Part shown: positions 45,115 through 57,324 of the stretch, in pieces
Layout: each line of letters begins with the position of its first letter
How positions within the stretch are numbered: the stretch's first letter is position 1
Assembly: GCA_946894095.1 (NCBI GenBank)
Contig: OX335642.1
Location: 15,387,021 to 15,451,020, forward strand
Direction of reading: 5' to 3'
Origin: Incurvaria masculella
Taxonomy: Eukaryota > Arthropoda > Insecta > Lepidoptera > Incurvariidae
DNA: 64,000 nucleotides
Notes under the pieces: model-generated
Databases searched by the model: none
What the model was told of the DNA's origin: nothing
Seen by the model: only the letters and a program-made list of their open reading frames with translations
Position numbers and translations under genes: made by a program

Positions 45115-45290
45115 ATTACGCCAAATCACTCAATTCAAGAAGCGTTTCTTCATGCAGCGTGTACACCGGAAGTGTCGGCCGCAAGGAGCCTTCTATTGTG
45201 TCGGCGTGCCGCAGGGCTCGCAACTCGCACCGCCATTGTACAACATTCGTAATACCGGACACGCATGCGCGAAGGGTTCCGTTTTTACAC
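45115..45290 (+). pseudogene. RT-domain fragment of a jockey-like LINE
   Basis: The plus-strand frame near 45198-45245 reads GVPQGSQLAPPLYNIRN, matching the conserved VPQGS-L-P-LYNI block of non-LTR reverse transcriptases, preceded by FKKRFFMQRV as in that region. The catalytic FADD box is not found downstream. Confidence 0.55.
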
Positions 45291-45604
45291 TGCAGTGAAA
45301 AATATTGGATACAAAATAAAACAAAAAAATACATATTAATTAAACAAAATATATTCTGTTTAGTTTAATAGTCTGCAATCAAGTGAATTCATTGACGAGT
45401 AGAAAACGTTTGGAGAAATATTTATTTCGAATGAGGATAACTTTCCTCACCATTGCCTTGCTAGATGGTAGTTATGCTAACCCGTGTGGGGCCTGCAGGT
45501 TTGTGAGTTTGTGTTGTTGAGGTTTCATGTCAAGAGCCCCTCGTGTTCGAATACTAAGGGCATTCACCTCTTTCTTATGCCAGTATTACAAGTGAATTTT
45601 ATTT

Positions 45605-46158
45605 TTGTATGAGAATGTGGGTCATTTCATGATTCGGAACCCATTTCAAAGTGAACCTGCGAAGTTTCTTGTATATTCTTCTTAGCCAGAGATATTCGAA
45701 CCGGCAGAAAAATAATTGACGAATTTACATGTGTGTAATGTACATCTAATGGATAAAATAAAGAAACTGAACAATAAAAATAAAACTGACATATTTTTAT
45801 GTAACTGGACATGTATGGCTAATACTACACCCATCGTCATGATATTAGCCCAAAACCCCGCATTACCAAAGGAATTAGGTGCCATACAAGGACTTCCTTT
45901 TATGTGAACAGCTACTTTGAACTGGATGGAAACACGGATAATCTTTCATTGCAGTTTCGACCTTCTTTTTATTCAATGCGATGGCACCAACCTGGGCGGT
46001 CTTAAACCTACCACCTAGTAAGGATTTACATAGATTCCGAACCATGGAACAGCTCGCATTTGTAACGGAATGTACTTATCCAACTAAGAGAGAGAAAAAT
46101 AGTGATTAGAATAGATGAACGGGCCGGGATTTGAACACATGACTGAACACTGAACACA
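45605..46158 (-). repeat. SINE copy with decayed tRNA-like head, plus adjacent fragment
   Basis: The main copy is 45792-46158. It starts at its 3' stem-loop (GGCTAATACTACACC ... GATATTAGCC), runs through AACTGGATGG and CACCTAGTAAGG, then GAACCATGGAACAGCTCGC, and ends at a GCCGGGATTTGAACACATG B-box. A short plus-strand body fragment (GATTCGGAACCCATTT) lies at 45605-45660. Confidence 0.75.
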
Positions 46159-47059
46159 ATAATGGAAGGCTATCGACATGTTTCTAGCCTAAACGGAGCC
46201 ATATATTGAGCTATAATAAATAGAATACATAGAATGATGGTCGCGTACTTCCTTTTAAGCCTGCGGGGCACCAGGACAATAAAGGATTACACAGTATTAA
46301 GCTATTTACATTCATCGCGCGGTGTCGATCCTTGCACAATATTGGAAATGATCGGCCACATTGCCCGCGTCTGTTCAATCACTGGAGATTAAAAAAAATT
46401 ACGAGAGGTCTCGTGGGACACCCGGTAGGAACGAAGTCCTTTCGCTATATTAGTATTAAAAATCAATAAAGGTTATCAAGAAAAAAATCAAAGTCGGACG
46501 GAATAATTTTACACAAGCCCCAGTCTTCAAGTTAAACACGATATTACGCTTAAACCGCTCGACGCTTTTTTCAATATAATGGACGCACGCTGTTACTACA
46601 GAGCGCTTCGTTTTCATTTTGATCTCAACGCATTGTTTTGCAATACGGCCGAAAGGTTGACATTAAGCCTGGCTTCTTTTTGACGGAGAATTTACGGTAC
46701 TATCGTTATGTCGAAACTAAGTTTTTATAAAATAGGACCCTAAAATACAAAGTGCTATTTCCTCACCTTCACATCTCGAAGGAGGCAAATCAGTGTCATT
46801 GAAAAAATAAATGGTGTAATTTTTTTTTTCATATCACGAAAAACCTTATTTATTTAAGGGGGTGTGTTCGTCAAAGAAGATGGCGCAGCGTGCGTTAGTA
46901 GATGACGACAGATGGCGTTGCTATGGGTTGTTCAGTCGCTCCAGTAGTGGCCAACCTATGGAGTTCTTCGAATCTGGCTCCGTTCCGTCGATGATGTTTT
47001 TGCTATCTGAACTCATCGCCGCGCCGAACTACAAAAAATATAGATCACATATGTAAGAT
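46159..47059. other. No gene recognised
   Basis: A short ATG frame at 46880-47056 (MAQRALVDDDRWRCYG start) immediately precedes the Penelope relic but is not recognised. Otherwise nothing is supported. Confidence 0.3.
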
Positions 47060-47190
47060 AGAAAATGACAATGGCCTAGCATTTTTTGATATTTTGGTAT
47101 CGCGCTGGCCAGGTGGCTCGTTGGGACATCAAGTGTACCGCAAACCAACACATACAAACACACCATTATCCGGCCCAACTAAATTTAGTG
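47060..47190 (+). pseudogene. Penelope-like element, RT C-terminal piece
   Basis: The frame gives ENDNGLAFFDILVSRWPGG then LGHQVYRKPTHTNT, homologous to the 41640 relic. It breaks off before the linker that leads to the endonuclease. Confidence 0.75.
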
Positions 47191-48540
47191 GCTAGTGTCA
47201 CGTTGTGTGATTGTTCCATTCACAAAAATCAAACCAGAATGAAATCTCATAGTAGTTTTGTGTTACTATGATGTAAATCGGACCATATAACCACAAATAA
47301 CTCCATTTATTTGCACGTCTCTGTAAATTCATAGCGTCTCGCCACTTCCCATACATTCCAGAGCGAGACGACACTATACCAACACACAGCTAGGCGCGCG
47401 TTACAAGATTAGAGCCAATGACAGACTGAATCGTCACTGCATTTCCTACCTTTGAGGAGCAATGGCGTGAGTAATTATAACCTCCATGGCAGTGCTCACC
47501 TCGCGCAGAAGTGCGCTGAAATAAATACTTAAAACAACATTAACCTAGGTAAGCACTTCATACTTCAATTTTCACTCCATATCGTAAATTCATGACATTA
47601 TCATTTTGTCGATCGAACTTAATCGATCGACCACGCGGCAATCTGTCGAAATATCTGCCTTCAGCACCCATCATTAACCTTTTTTAACTACTTGCCTAGA
47701 TCTCCCATACGTATTTCCACAAAATAGACACATTGTTTGACACAACATGCCGGCCATGTCCTAACCCATTCGTTCACCCAGCAGGAGAACAATGCTTACA
47801 AGCATATAAAGGATCATCGGCCCGGCTAAAACTCCAATAATCATCGAGAGGCGCTAGACAAGTAAGTAAACCACATTTTATAAAATATCTCGTCCCAAGA
47901 TCGTCCATCAACCATGGTATACATTCCCTCGTCTGCTCGCCGATTAAGTATGGACTTTTCCCTTTTCAGCTTCAGGCACCGCGCCGGAGCACCATCACGG
48001 CAGCGACGAGCGCTTCTTACTTCTCGTTCTTACCTCTTGTTCTCATTCTCACTTCTCACTCTTACCTTTTATCTCTTTTTCTCCTCATCTCATATTCCCT
48101 TTATTGAGTGAAGAGATCATTTTATACAAAAACACACGATGTGACTGTTAGTCATTTTCACCCTCACCTACGGTGAGTCACCTTCACCATCGACTCACGT
48201 GTGAGAACAACACAGTCAGCAGCACACCTCTCAGCCAGCAGACTGGGGGACACCCATCACATCCTACAAGCTAAGTACCCAGATTACACGTAGTAGGGAA
48301 CGGCTCGAGTAGGTAGATGTGTGCCCAGAACCTCCAGAAAACTGGCAGTCAATAAGTGTTGATTTTATAAGTCTAAGATAATGTAATTTTATTTTCTTTA
48401 TTTTGTACATCGTACATACTATATTACAATAAACTTAATATCACTATATCAGCATATCACTTCTTTAATTTCCAACCTTCATTTTGTCAATGCATACCAC
48501 CAGCACGTGTAACCCTACGACCCTGAACTTATCAAACCCA
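47191..48540. other. Insertion splitting a Penelope relic; possible solo LTR
   Basis: About 1.3 kb separates the two Penelope pieces. It contains a TATAAAGGA motif at about 47804 and an AATAAA at about 48428, an order expected of an LTR promoter and poly(A) signal. Clear TG...CA ends with a target duplication could not be fixed. Confidence 0.35.
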
Positions 48541-49228
48541 CTAACTCACTCACTTGCCAAAAACATAACCCGCGACACTAGGTCGCTATGGTTGCGTGCG
48601 GACCGCTTATGTGATAATACCAGGAAGGCCCAGGAAAGAGCATCGGTGAGAAGAGTTTTGGCAGCTAATGGATATAAAGGAAAGTCTGCCAGCTACACGA
48701 ATAAAAAGTTCACACCCAGACAAAGTGCTGAGCGCCAAAAGGTGTACCTTCCATACATCAGGGGAGTCACCGATAAATTGGGAAGGTTGTTAGCAGATGC
48801 AGCATAAATATTATATTCCAACCCCAAACTAAGGTGTCACATCTGCTTTGCTCCGTGAAGGACGCCATAAACCCGTTACAGTCGCCGGGTGTCTACCAGA
48901 TTCCCTGTAGCTGTGGAAAATCCTACACAAGCCAAACTAAGCGCAACGTTATGGAACGGATTTCTGAAGATGTACGTGCCCTTAAGAAAATAGACAAAAA
49001 CAAATCTGCGATTGCCAAGCACGCAGACTCCGGACTAGACCCCTGGATAAGATTCAATCAGGAGAAGATTTTGTGCACCGGAAAACGATTCTTCCCAAGG
49101 ATAATCCGCGAGTCCATCGAGATTTCGAAGCACGCCAATTTAAATAGGGCAGACTCGTACGAATTGCCAGCAGTTTGGAATCCCGTTCTGGGTCCTCTGA
49201 AATGTAGCAAGTCCGACTCCACCAACTA
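48541..49228 (+). pseudogene. Penelope-like element, linker and GIY-YIG endonuclease
   Basis: One frame ends at 48807 (RADRLCDNTRKAQERASVRR, VLAANGYKGK). The next, from 48834, carries the GIY-YIG core SPGVYQIPCSCGKSYTSQTK and RFFPRIIRESIEISKHANLN, ending at TAG 49227-49229. It is a dead copy. SYTSQTK in place of the usual SYIGQTK suggests the endonuclease core is altered. Confidence 0.82.
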
Positions 49229-49505
49229 GCATTCGCAGGAAGATGTCGTCAGCTAATTCTGCACGTTGATGGGAGCACAGAACGCAGCCGCAACAATTTT
49301 GCTGCCTACCCACAGCCACTCATACAATCTTCGCAGCCGCTAGCGTGTGACAGACAGTGGTCTGTCAAACGTGCTCCCAGCCGCACGCACGCACTCGTCT
49401 TGAAAATTAACTGTACGGGACAGTTATAAAAATCGGTCACTAGGACCGAGGAAAATAACTGGGGTAAGCCAATATCATACAATAACTACAGTTAGACGTT
49501 TTGGA

Positions 49506-50036
49506 CTAACCTTTCCTTTATGAACACAGCTACATTGAACTAGATGGAAAACTCGGTTTTTTTTCATTCCATTCCATTTTTCCCCTAACGATTTACAGGG
49601 ATTGGTATTGACATAAGTTGCTAATTACCACACCGTTATGATATCAGCCCAATACACTACATTCCCGAAGGAATTAGGTGCCATGCCAGGACCTTCCCTT
49701 TAGTAGCCCGGCTACATTGAACTGGATGGAAAAAACTGACAATTTTTCATATCAGCTTCGACCATTTTTTTTTATGTGACTGGACATGGATGGCTAATAC
49801 CACACCTTCTGTCATGGTATTAGCCCAACACACCACATGGGAACTAGGTGCCATGCCAGGACCTTCCTTATATTGCACGGCTACATTGAACTGGATGGAA
49901 AACACGGACAATTTTCATTGCCGCTTCGACCATCGTTCATCCAACGCTATAGTACCAACCTGGGCGGGCTTAAACCCTACCACCTAGTAGGGGAAGGGGA
50001 CCTACAGTTTTACATGGATTCTGAACCATGGAGAAA
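49506..50036 (-). repeat. Cluster of three SINE copies in the same orientation
   Basis: Fragments at 49506-49560 and 49615-49755 precede a well-preserved copy at 49756-50036 with the 3' stem (GGCTAATACCACACC ... GGTATTAGCC), CACATGGGAACTAGGTGCC, GAACTGGATGGAAAACACGG and GGGGACCTACAG. The head is missing. SINEs inserted next to or into each other's tails. Confidence 0.8.
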
Positions 50037-50394
50037 ATAAAACTTCTTGATAATTTATTGGTTCGATTGTCGACTGAGGCAAGCAATTTTTAGAAAGGCT
50101 TTGAAAAAATTAAGAAATGTATCATTTCAATAAAATTTCCTTTCGTACAGGTACGCATGAACCCGGTTAAAACCTGTTATATAAATTTTAGCCTCTTAAC
50201 ATTAGCACGTTTCACCCTATGTATGATGAAATTGTTTCGATGCGTTTAGTGTAACAGTTGTGGTCACGTGGCGCCCATCCCCTTTTAATAATCTACTTGG
50301 TTTTATTTTTTATTTTATCGTGTGAAAGTGTTTTCATGACTTATTGACACGGAATAAAACAAGCTAATTGTGTTTGGAAACATTTACATTTTAT
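50037..50394. other. No gene recognised
   Basis: AT-rich; nothing supported. Confidence 0.4.
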
Positions 50395-50700
50395 GCTGAG
50401 CAGCTCGCAGCTTAGTCGCAGGTATCCTTGCCTTGCATACCAGAGGTCTGGGTTCAAATCCCCGTCCCATTCATCACCATTTTGTTCTGATTTGGATAAG
50501 TGCATTTTGTCCTGAATGCGAGCAAGATTCTATGGTTCGGAATCCATTTAAAACTAGGTATCTTCCCCTACTAGGTCGTAGAGTTATGCCCACCAGCGTT
50601 GATACCATCGCATTGGATGAAGCGATGGTCGAAACGTAACTGAAAAATTGTCCGTGTCTTCCATAAAGTGTAATGCAATGTACGTTATAGGAAATATGTT
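50395..50700 (+). repeat. SINE with tRNA-like head
   Basis: GAGCAGCTCGCAGCTTAGTC (A-box region) and GGTCTGGGTTCAAATCCCCG (B-box), then GGATAAGTGCATTTTGTCC, GGTTCGGAATCCATTTAAAA and the ACCATCGCATTGGATGAA body. It stops before the 3' stem-loop. Confidence 0.75.
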
Positions 50701-51274
50701 TAGTCCATCTATACATTAATTCAAATTAATTGAAACATGTGTGATTCTGGGGTAATACGTCATCGATAAGATCATATTTTTATTAATTATAATTAATAAT
50801 GAATATACAGTTTTTCATTACTGCGTGATCAACATGCTCCGTGTAATGTGCTGATCATAAACATGATATTATTTTATACGCAAGAAGGTAGGCTTAATTC
50901 AAACGGAATAGGTCGGCATTAGTGCCCGTGTTTGAAAGATTTACTGCCTTGCCAATCAGTTTACGGACCCTAAAGCATCGCCCATGCGCTCCCACAACCG
51001 CTTACAAATAGGCGATTATAACCGCAAATACTCAACACCTCATCAAAACATAATAACGCCTTGTCAAAATCACATAAATGTTTCGGCATTGAGAACGGGA
51101 CGGCAATACGAGGCGCCCTCGCGACAGAGGGAGAGGGGCGGGGAGGGCAATTTGTGGGGATAAACGCCGTGTGTTTCGATCTGTGAGTGAGGAAACGGGG
51201 AGCACGGTGGTCATTACGAAATCCAGATATATTGTAATATAACATTTTTAGTATTTTTTACGTTCCAACGTTGG
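50701..51274. other. No gene recognised
   Basis: AT-rich sequence, then a short GC-rich tract at 51085-51165; open frames there are unassigned. Confidence 0.35.
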
Positions 51275-51316
51275 GTTCTACTCGCCAGGGGCCTCGCAAT
51301 AGCTAAAGCCGCCACT
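51275..51316 (+). repeat. End fragment of a hAT-like MITE
   Basis: CTACTCGCCAGGGGCCTCGC and AATAGCTAAAGCCGCCACTG match the right terminus of the complete element at 55603-56256. Confidence 0.65.
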
Positions 51317-51339
51317 GGTTGCCGTACATATAATCTTAT

Positions 51340-51480
51340 GGGAAGTCGGCACGCGTCCTATGCAACAAACTCCCAAAATAACAGCCGCGCCGGAATCTGC
51401 TTTTGAAATGCATTCGCCAAGTCAGTTCCCACCAATACAAAACCCTACAAAACATCTGCGTCTAGGCTTGCCTGTGGCAT
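51340..51480. repeat. Dispersed repeat shared with about 63255-63345
   Basis: GAAATGCATTCGCCAAGTCA and GTTCC recur with one mismatch at about 63313-63337, with weaker similarity either side. Not classified. The separate 51487-51585 block is shared with 17868-17960. Confidence 0.5.
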
Positions 51481-51734
51481 GTACCTAGGACATCACACAT
51501 TGGACTTTGAGCCACTCACATTTTCCTTGCAAAAGCCAATGCCTACTGTGGCGCCGAGGGTGATGCGCTCTGTTCGTTTAATTGTTTTGGCAGTTTAAAA
51601 AAATCGGCGACATCGGGTCTCAATTAGACGTGTTATAAATATCTTCTCCTTTTTTATCTAAGACAATAAAGGATTTGGTTTGTCCATTTGCCTTTCTTCC
51701 GACTAAGGGATTCTTAGTTCTTGATTGAGGTTCA

Positions 51735-51905
51735 GCAAGCGGTCGAAGCAGCGATGGAAGTTGTCTGTTTTTTTTCTCCAGTTCAATTTAGCCGAGCAAT
51801 ACGAAGAAGGTCCTGGCACGGCACCTAATTCCCATGTGGCGTGTTGGACTGATATCGTGACACTAGGTGTGGAACACAGATATTTTAAGATAGCCATCAT
51901 GACAC
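51735..51905 (+). repeat. SINE body fragment
   Basis: GGTCGAAGCAGCGATGG, CAGTTCAATTTAGCCG, GAAGGTCCTGGCACGGCACC and CCCATGTGGCGTGTTGG, ending in a decayed stem-loop. Confidence 0.75.
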
Positions 51906-52508
51906 AAAATTTCGTGGAATAATTCGTTTTAATACCTCCAATAATACAAGATCTAACTGCTTAAATTCATTATATCCACTTGCTCAAATAGGTTCCCTTT
52001 TGGTGCATATAAACATATTTTTTTAACCTTCTTGATTATGAATATTCGCTTATATATTATTTAACGTCTTCATCTTTTATATGGTAAAAATAAAACGAAG
52101 ACCTAAATTTTAGTGGAAACGTATTTCACATGTATCCCCAGTAGCGTAGCGCTCGGTAAGGGCGTATTCCGGAATAATCAGTGTCATGAGCAGAGACAAG
52201 AATTTGATTTCCATAGACTAAGTATTGGAGCGAAGCACGCTAGCTGTCAACTGGGGGAGATTTGGCGCCTTTTTCGTCGAGTGATTCGGTGACGAATCAC
52301 TTTAGAACACAAACCTATTTGTTATGATGACGTCCTGATATTTATTTAAAATCCTATTAGGATTATGAACTGAGTGATGGTGGATATTTCCTTTCTTAAT
52401 CCGATTTACAAAACTATTAGCGTACATCAGTTATAAAAAATCAATCGTCTGGCATCGGATGAGTTTTGCATCTGCGTATAGCTCGAGTCTTCCTATGAAT
52501 GATATGCT

Positions 52509-52527
52509 AGGTTAGGTTAGGTTAGAT
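52509..52527 (+). repeat. Short TTAGG-like run
   Basis: Three or so tandem TTAGG units, the insect telomere motif. Too short to mean more than a chance or TE-borne run. Confidence 0.4.
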
Positions 52528-52639
52528 TCACGCTAAATAACTGGGGGTAGGCATTCGGGTTGAATACGAAAGAGGTCAGTTTACTGAAGAAAAACCGACT
52601 GTTTTTCGTGAAACAGAGGCAACTAGTTTCTATTTACGT

Positions 52640-52806
52640 TTTTTTTTTTGTAACTGGACATGGATGGTTAATACCGATTTGATCGTCAGATATTATCCTA
52701 ACACAACGCATGGGAACTAGGTGCCATGCCAGGACCTTCCTTATATTGCTCGGCTTCATTGAACTGGATGGAAAACACGGACAATTTTCATTGCTGCTTC
52801 GACCAA
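52640..52806 (-). repeat. SINE body fragment
   Basis: From the A/T-rich tail and ACTGGACATGGATGG through GCATGGGAACTAGGTGCC and GAACTGGATGGAAAACACGG to CTGCTTCGACCA. Confidence 0.78.
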
Positions 52807-52917
52807 TTCCCCCCGCTTCCCCGCGCACAGTCACGCTGCCTTCTCTAGTAATATGACCTAACAACATCTCTCTACCTCCCTCCTCCATGATACGTACCAA
52901 TACGTATCGTCTATTGT

Positions 52918-53216
52918 CAGCCTCGGTAGCTCAGTCTGCGACGCCTTGCGAATCGATAAGCTGGGGAAGCACCTCTGAGCGCGGTTAGGTTCTGGATGGG
53001 TGACCATTTTCAACTTTTGCGGCTGGCCCTGGTTCGGATTCCACGCAAAACTGTAGGTCCCCTTCCTTACTTACTAGGTGGTAGGGTGAATCCCGCCCGG
53101 TTTGACATCATCGCATTGAATGAACGACGCAATTAAATTTGTCCGTGTTTTCCGTCCAGTTCGATGTAGCCGTGCAATATAAGGAAGGTACCGCATGGCA
53201 CCCAGTGGCCAAGTAA
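52918..53216 (+). repeat. SINE with degenerate 5S-like composite head
   Basis: TCAGCCTCGGTAGCTCAGTC (A-box-like), then GTTAGGTTCTGGATGGGTGA (the 5S-like C-box region), GGTTCGGATTCCACG (B-box-like) and the body through CCTTCCTTAC and GTAGCCGTGCAATATAAGG. It shares the head layout of the 694-1088 copy but is more diverged. Confidence 0.72.
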
Positions 53217-53367
53217 ATGATAATATCTTATTAGTCAGCGAGCATGCATCCAAGGACGCGATAAGCGATCGGAACTCATTACGGAGAAGACGATAAATAG
53301 AAAAAGGAAGTATTTTCGCAAACTCGGCACCAATTCGAGAGCGGATTTCACAAACTATCACTATCCA

Positions 53368-53440
53368 GGTCAATGTAGCCGTGCATTATAAGGAAGGTCC
53401 TAGCAGGGCACCTAGTTCCTAAATGGTGTTTTGCGCTATA
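53368..53440 (+). repeat. SINE 3'-body fragment
   Basis: GTCAATGTAGCCGTGCATTA, GGAAGGTCCTAGCAGGGCAC and CTAGTTCC; stem-loop degraded. Confidence 0.65.
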
Positions 53441-54019
53441 ACACAAGGTTTATTTCCGGGTATTAGCAAGCCACGTATTATGACGGCTAATAGGATGATA
53501 CAGTTCAAATTGTGTATGTAAAAATTTACTAACCCAATCAACAAATTTTGCGGGAACAGAAAAATCAAGTCCCATACACTCGTAATATTTTGGTCAGGAA
53601 TTTACAAGAAGAGCAGAATCAGGTTTGTATAAAATAATTTAAATTTGTATAAAACATTTTTATGAAACCTTTGCCGTATCGGTTAGTATATATTTAACTA
53701 CAGTTATCGTGACTCCCTTCCAATAAAACAATATGTTAGGCCCGTGGTTGCACCCAAGTAGCTCCAACGGCCTCATACAAAGGAACAATTCACCGTTGAG
53801 TTATATTGTTTTGCCAACATGACGGACCCGTAGCACCTGGCCACTTGATGCACAAATAAAATGTACTTACTGACTTTTAGTTCATTGTTTATGCTGTCGA
53901 TGTATGTATAGTAATTCATCTCTGTAGAGAGAGTATTTGAATGCCGAAAAAAATAAATTCTATAACTGAACGCTTACCTTCGAGCACAGGCAGTGTGTTA
54001 AGTTTTAATTGAGTCATCC
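53441..54019. other. No gene recognised
   Basis: AT-rich sequence between SINE copies. Confidence 0.4.
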
Positions 54020-54360
54020 TCTGAAACCCAGTGGCGCTACTGGTCTGAATGGGTGATCGTTCGTTCTGTAAGACTGGCCGTGGGTTCGGATACCACGCAG
54101 ACTGTAGACCCCAAGAAGACCTCCTTCCTTATAGGAGGTTATATCCATGGAGGTTCACCTCCATGGTTTTATTCCGTCCGGTTTGGTACCAACACGCACG
54201 AATGATGGTCGAAGTGGCAAAAAAAAATCAAGTTTTCAGTGAAATAAGGCAGGTATATGCTAGCACGACACCTACATCCCATGTAGTGTGTTGGGATATT
54301 ATCCTAACTCGCTGGGCTAGTATCATGTAGGCGTGGCATTACAGCTACCCGTGTCTAGTT
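54020..54360 (+). repeat. Diverged SINE with rearranged composite head
   Basis: CCCAGTGGCGCTACTGG, then CTGAATGGGTGATCG (5S-like C-box remnant), GGTTCGGATACCACG and GTAGACCCC. A small inverted pair, CATGGAGGTTCACCTCCATG, has formed near 54147-54166. The body and stem (ATATTATCC ... GCTAGTATC) are decayed. Confidence 0.6.
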
Positions 54361-55483
54361 CCACAAAAAAAATCGTCCAACCTCAGGATTCGATTAGAAA
54401 AACCTATCATTTCGGAAACAATAAACAGTACATTCTGACGGGATGTAATCATGAAGTTAGAATAAAAGTCTCATAAAATAATAATCTAATATCACGCTGA
54501 TCTTCAACCCAGTGTTGTTATTTGACACTCGTTCGTTACCATGCCAACTACAATCTTCCTTTGTCGCCATTTCAAGCCAAGATCAAAGACTATTATGTAC
54601 TGGCAACACGAGCCCTCACGGCGTTAACTGCCTTTTGACACAAGACATTACTTACTCAAAAAACCGTTAGGAAAAGTGCGCTTACGCACACCCCTCCCCT
54701 GCATCCGGTTTAAACTAGAACAATGCTCGCGAACAAAAGCGCAGCTAAATCCGCGCGTTCGCTCGTCCTTTGTTCGCCGCTCACGGGGACCGCCCTCGCC
54801 GCCGATTCACAGTTCGAAACTCAAAATTGCAGCTTTTTGACCTTCGACTTCCGGTGTAAGGAATTAATAGCATAAGATGCTGTTGTTAATACGTACACAA
54901 CTGCAGAGGTCGATTTGGAGTAAAAATAGGTCTATTGATTGTAGTCCGATTTTGAAAATTTTTATTTTTTATATAAAAAAATGGGCTTGGTTGGCTGACA
55001 TTTTGAGGATATTAATTTTTTTGATGCGTAGAAACATAAAAAAACATGTTTTTGTCATAACGATTCAAATAAATACTTTAACTTCTTCGCAGCGCCACCT
55101 ATTTCCAATTTTGAATCCAAACCTTCCAGACACAAAAAATATATTCAAAATCGGTTCATCGAAATGACACGTACAGATATAAAAATTAAAAATGAATCAG
55201 ACTTACGTGACCACCGAACGCCGTGAACGTGATCAACAAAACGGAGAACATGTTTCGCTGGAAATGTTCTTATTTTTACCTTGATACTTTATCATCTCCT
55301 ACAGTAAGATGGTTATCCACAAGAGCGCCGGAAGCTTGAAGGTGTCTATCTGTATAGCAACTGAACCATGTTTGAAAAAAAAAACCATATTTACACAAAT
55401 ATTAAACACCGAGAATCATAACAAAATATTATAGTTTTAAAAATGTTAAATTGATGTATTACTGAATGTTCGTATCTAACCAT
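54361..55483. other. No gene recognised
   Basis: AT-rich sequence; a 96-codon frame at 54877-55167 lacks recognisable domains. ATCGGTTCATCGAAATG near 55150 recalls a dispersed repeat end. Confidence 0.3.
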
Positions 55484-56380
55484 AAACACTAATATCATAA
55501 ATGCGAAGGTAACTCTATCTGTCTGTTACGTTTTCACGCCTAAACCGCTAAACCAATTTTGATGAATTTCGGATAGAGGTTGTCTAAACCATGAAGGACA
55601 TACAGTGGCGGCCTTTGGGTGCGGCGAGCAGGGCAACCGCGCCCGGGGCCTCGCTCTTGCAGGGGCCTCGCGCACTCGCGCAATAACTATTAGAGTACAA
55701 AACTATAATGGACTAATATGTTTATTTGAATTTCGCGCCGTACGTCTAGCAATATAAAACTAACATCAACGTCACACCACTCGCGCTCTCTTGTTGGTAG
55801 TTATGGCGGAAATTATGACATAATTTCGGGGTTGAAATATAAAATAAAATAATATTAACCGAAGTGTACCCTACTATCGAAGTGGTCCTGAAAATTATAG
55901 CCAAGACACTGGTAAAAGTTGCGTCGAGGTTATAAATATTAAAACATTTCTGCCAAATTTAATGTCGGCTTTCAGCTCTTGCTAAAATTTAAAAGTAAAA
56001 TGACGTAGCTCTTTCCTTATATTATTATGATTTAATAAACTAGTTTTAGAGAAAGCCGCAAAATAGAACCTTAGTTTATCATGATTAATAATAATTTGTT
56101 ATCTATGCGTTCATTATTATTTGTTTGTTTCCAAAAAACAAATTACTACTCTATATTTAATTATTCATAACTTTGCATTAAAACTCATTCCCAAACGACA
56201 AAAGCCTCGCAAATATCTACTCGCCAGGAGCCTCGCAATGGCTAAAGCCGCCCCTGAGGACAGAGGCTACCTTTTGCGGCGAAAATTAAACTCGAAGGCG
56301 GTGAAATAGGGGATATATATTTGTACGCGGATAATATTCAGGAAATCATTCAGCCCGACATCTGTCCAAAACTACATTTA
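55484..56380 (+). mobile_element. Helitron relic split by a hAT-like MITE
   Basis: The left part (55484-55602) has CACTAATATCATAAATGCGA and CTAAACCGCTAAACCAATTT then GATGAATTTCGG, as in the Helitron at 63530. The right part (56257-56380) continues with GGCGAAAATTAAACTCGAAG and ends in a decayed terminus. The split is exactly at the inserted element. Confidence 0.65.
55603..56256. mobile_element. hAT-like non-autonomous element
   Basis: CAGTGGCGGC at the left and GCCGCCCCTG at the right form short inverted termini with a CAG...CTG end. The flanks are AGGACATA (55595-55602) and AGGACAGA (56257-56264), an 8-bp duplication with one mismatch. Both features are typical of hAT. No transposase. Confidence 0.78.
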
Positions 56381-56564
56381 ACTGAAAACATTACTTTTTG
56401 AGTGTATACCGGCCGCGTAGTATAGAAATGATCGATTTATCGTAATAAAGTAATGTTTTTCTTGTAGGTTTTTTTTTTGTAAAGCATGGATGCAAACATT
56501 TACTATTTTCGAAGCTAAGTAAGTAACCTGCGTAGACAATGAAAATTTTCACTGCAAAAAGGTT

Positions 56565-56680
56565 CTGACATGACACATAGTGCTACTGTCTCGATATTAG
56601 CCCAAAACATCACGTGGGTGCCATGTCAGTTCGTTATTTTGCACGGCTACATTGAACTGGATGAAAAGCAAGGATAACCC
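56565..56680 (-). repeat. SINE 3'-body fragment
   Basis: GATATTAGCCCAAAACATCAC, GTGGGTGCCATG and GCTACATTGAACTGGATG match the family in minus orientation. Confidence 0.68.
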
Positions 56681-57324
56681 CGATAAATATTGAAACCTTA
56701 CGAACATGAAAATATTTACTCAAAGGTTTTTTTTAAAATAATAAGTAAAACAGCATTCGAGTTTTTTTTTTTTTTTTTTAAACGGAATATAGTAAAATTT
56801 GCAGGTCCTAATTTTTACCACAGATTAAACTTAGTACCCGGTTTTCTCGTGTTCTCTAATATAATTTGAATTTTAATGTTTTGTAAATTATAGTTTATTT
56901 TTATTTTTAAAGAGGTTTTCGTGCAGTGGCCAGGTGGCGTCCTTGCCCCCCCTGTACAGTGAGGAAAATAAGCAATGCTAATAATAATGTAGATTGGTTG
57001 AAATGAACACAGATATGAATCAAAGCTTTCATGGTAGCTTCCTTTGAATTTCACTCACTGAAATTATTAGAAGGGGTGTGAATTGCGGGCCTCCATCACA
57101 CTCGACCCGCCGATATCTTGATCGTCCCGCAAAGAAGCTCGGCGATAGTGGGTGAATGACTGTAATGGAATGAATACTGCCACTTTCAAGTGTCAGTCTC
57201 ACAGAACAGAAAAGGGAGGAGAAGTGTCACGTGGGCGAATTCGTAAGCGAACTGACTTCCTCCCTCTTCTGTGGTGGAAGCAACCAATTTCGGCGACAGC
57301 CCTCATAGTAGGCGCACTAGCTGG
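56681..57324. other. No gene recognised
   Basis: AT-rich with a long T run at about 56761-56778. GCCCTCATAGTAGGCGCACT near 57298 resembles TCTCATAGTAGGTGCGGTAG near 63436, another shared dispersed block. Confidence 0.35.

Noticed and set aside
52509..52527. Telomeric sequence
   Set aside because: Only about three TTAGG units inside ordinary DNA.
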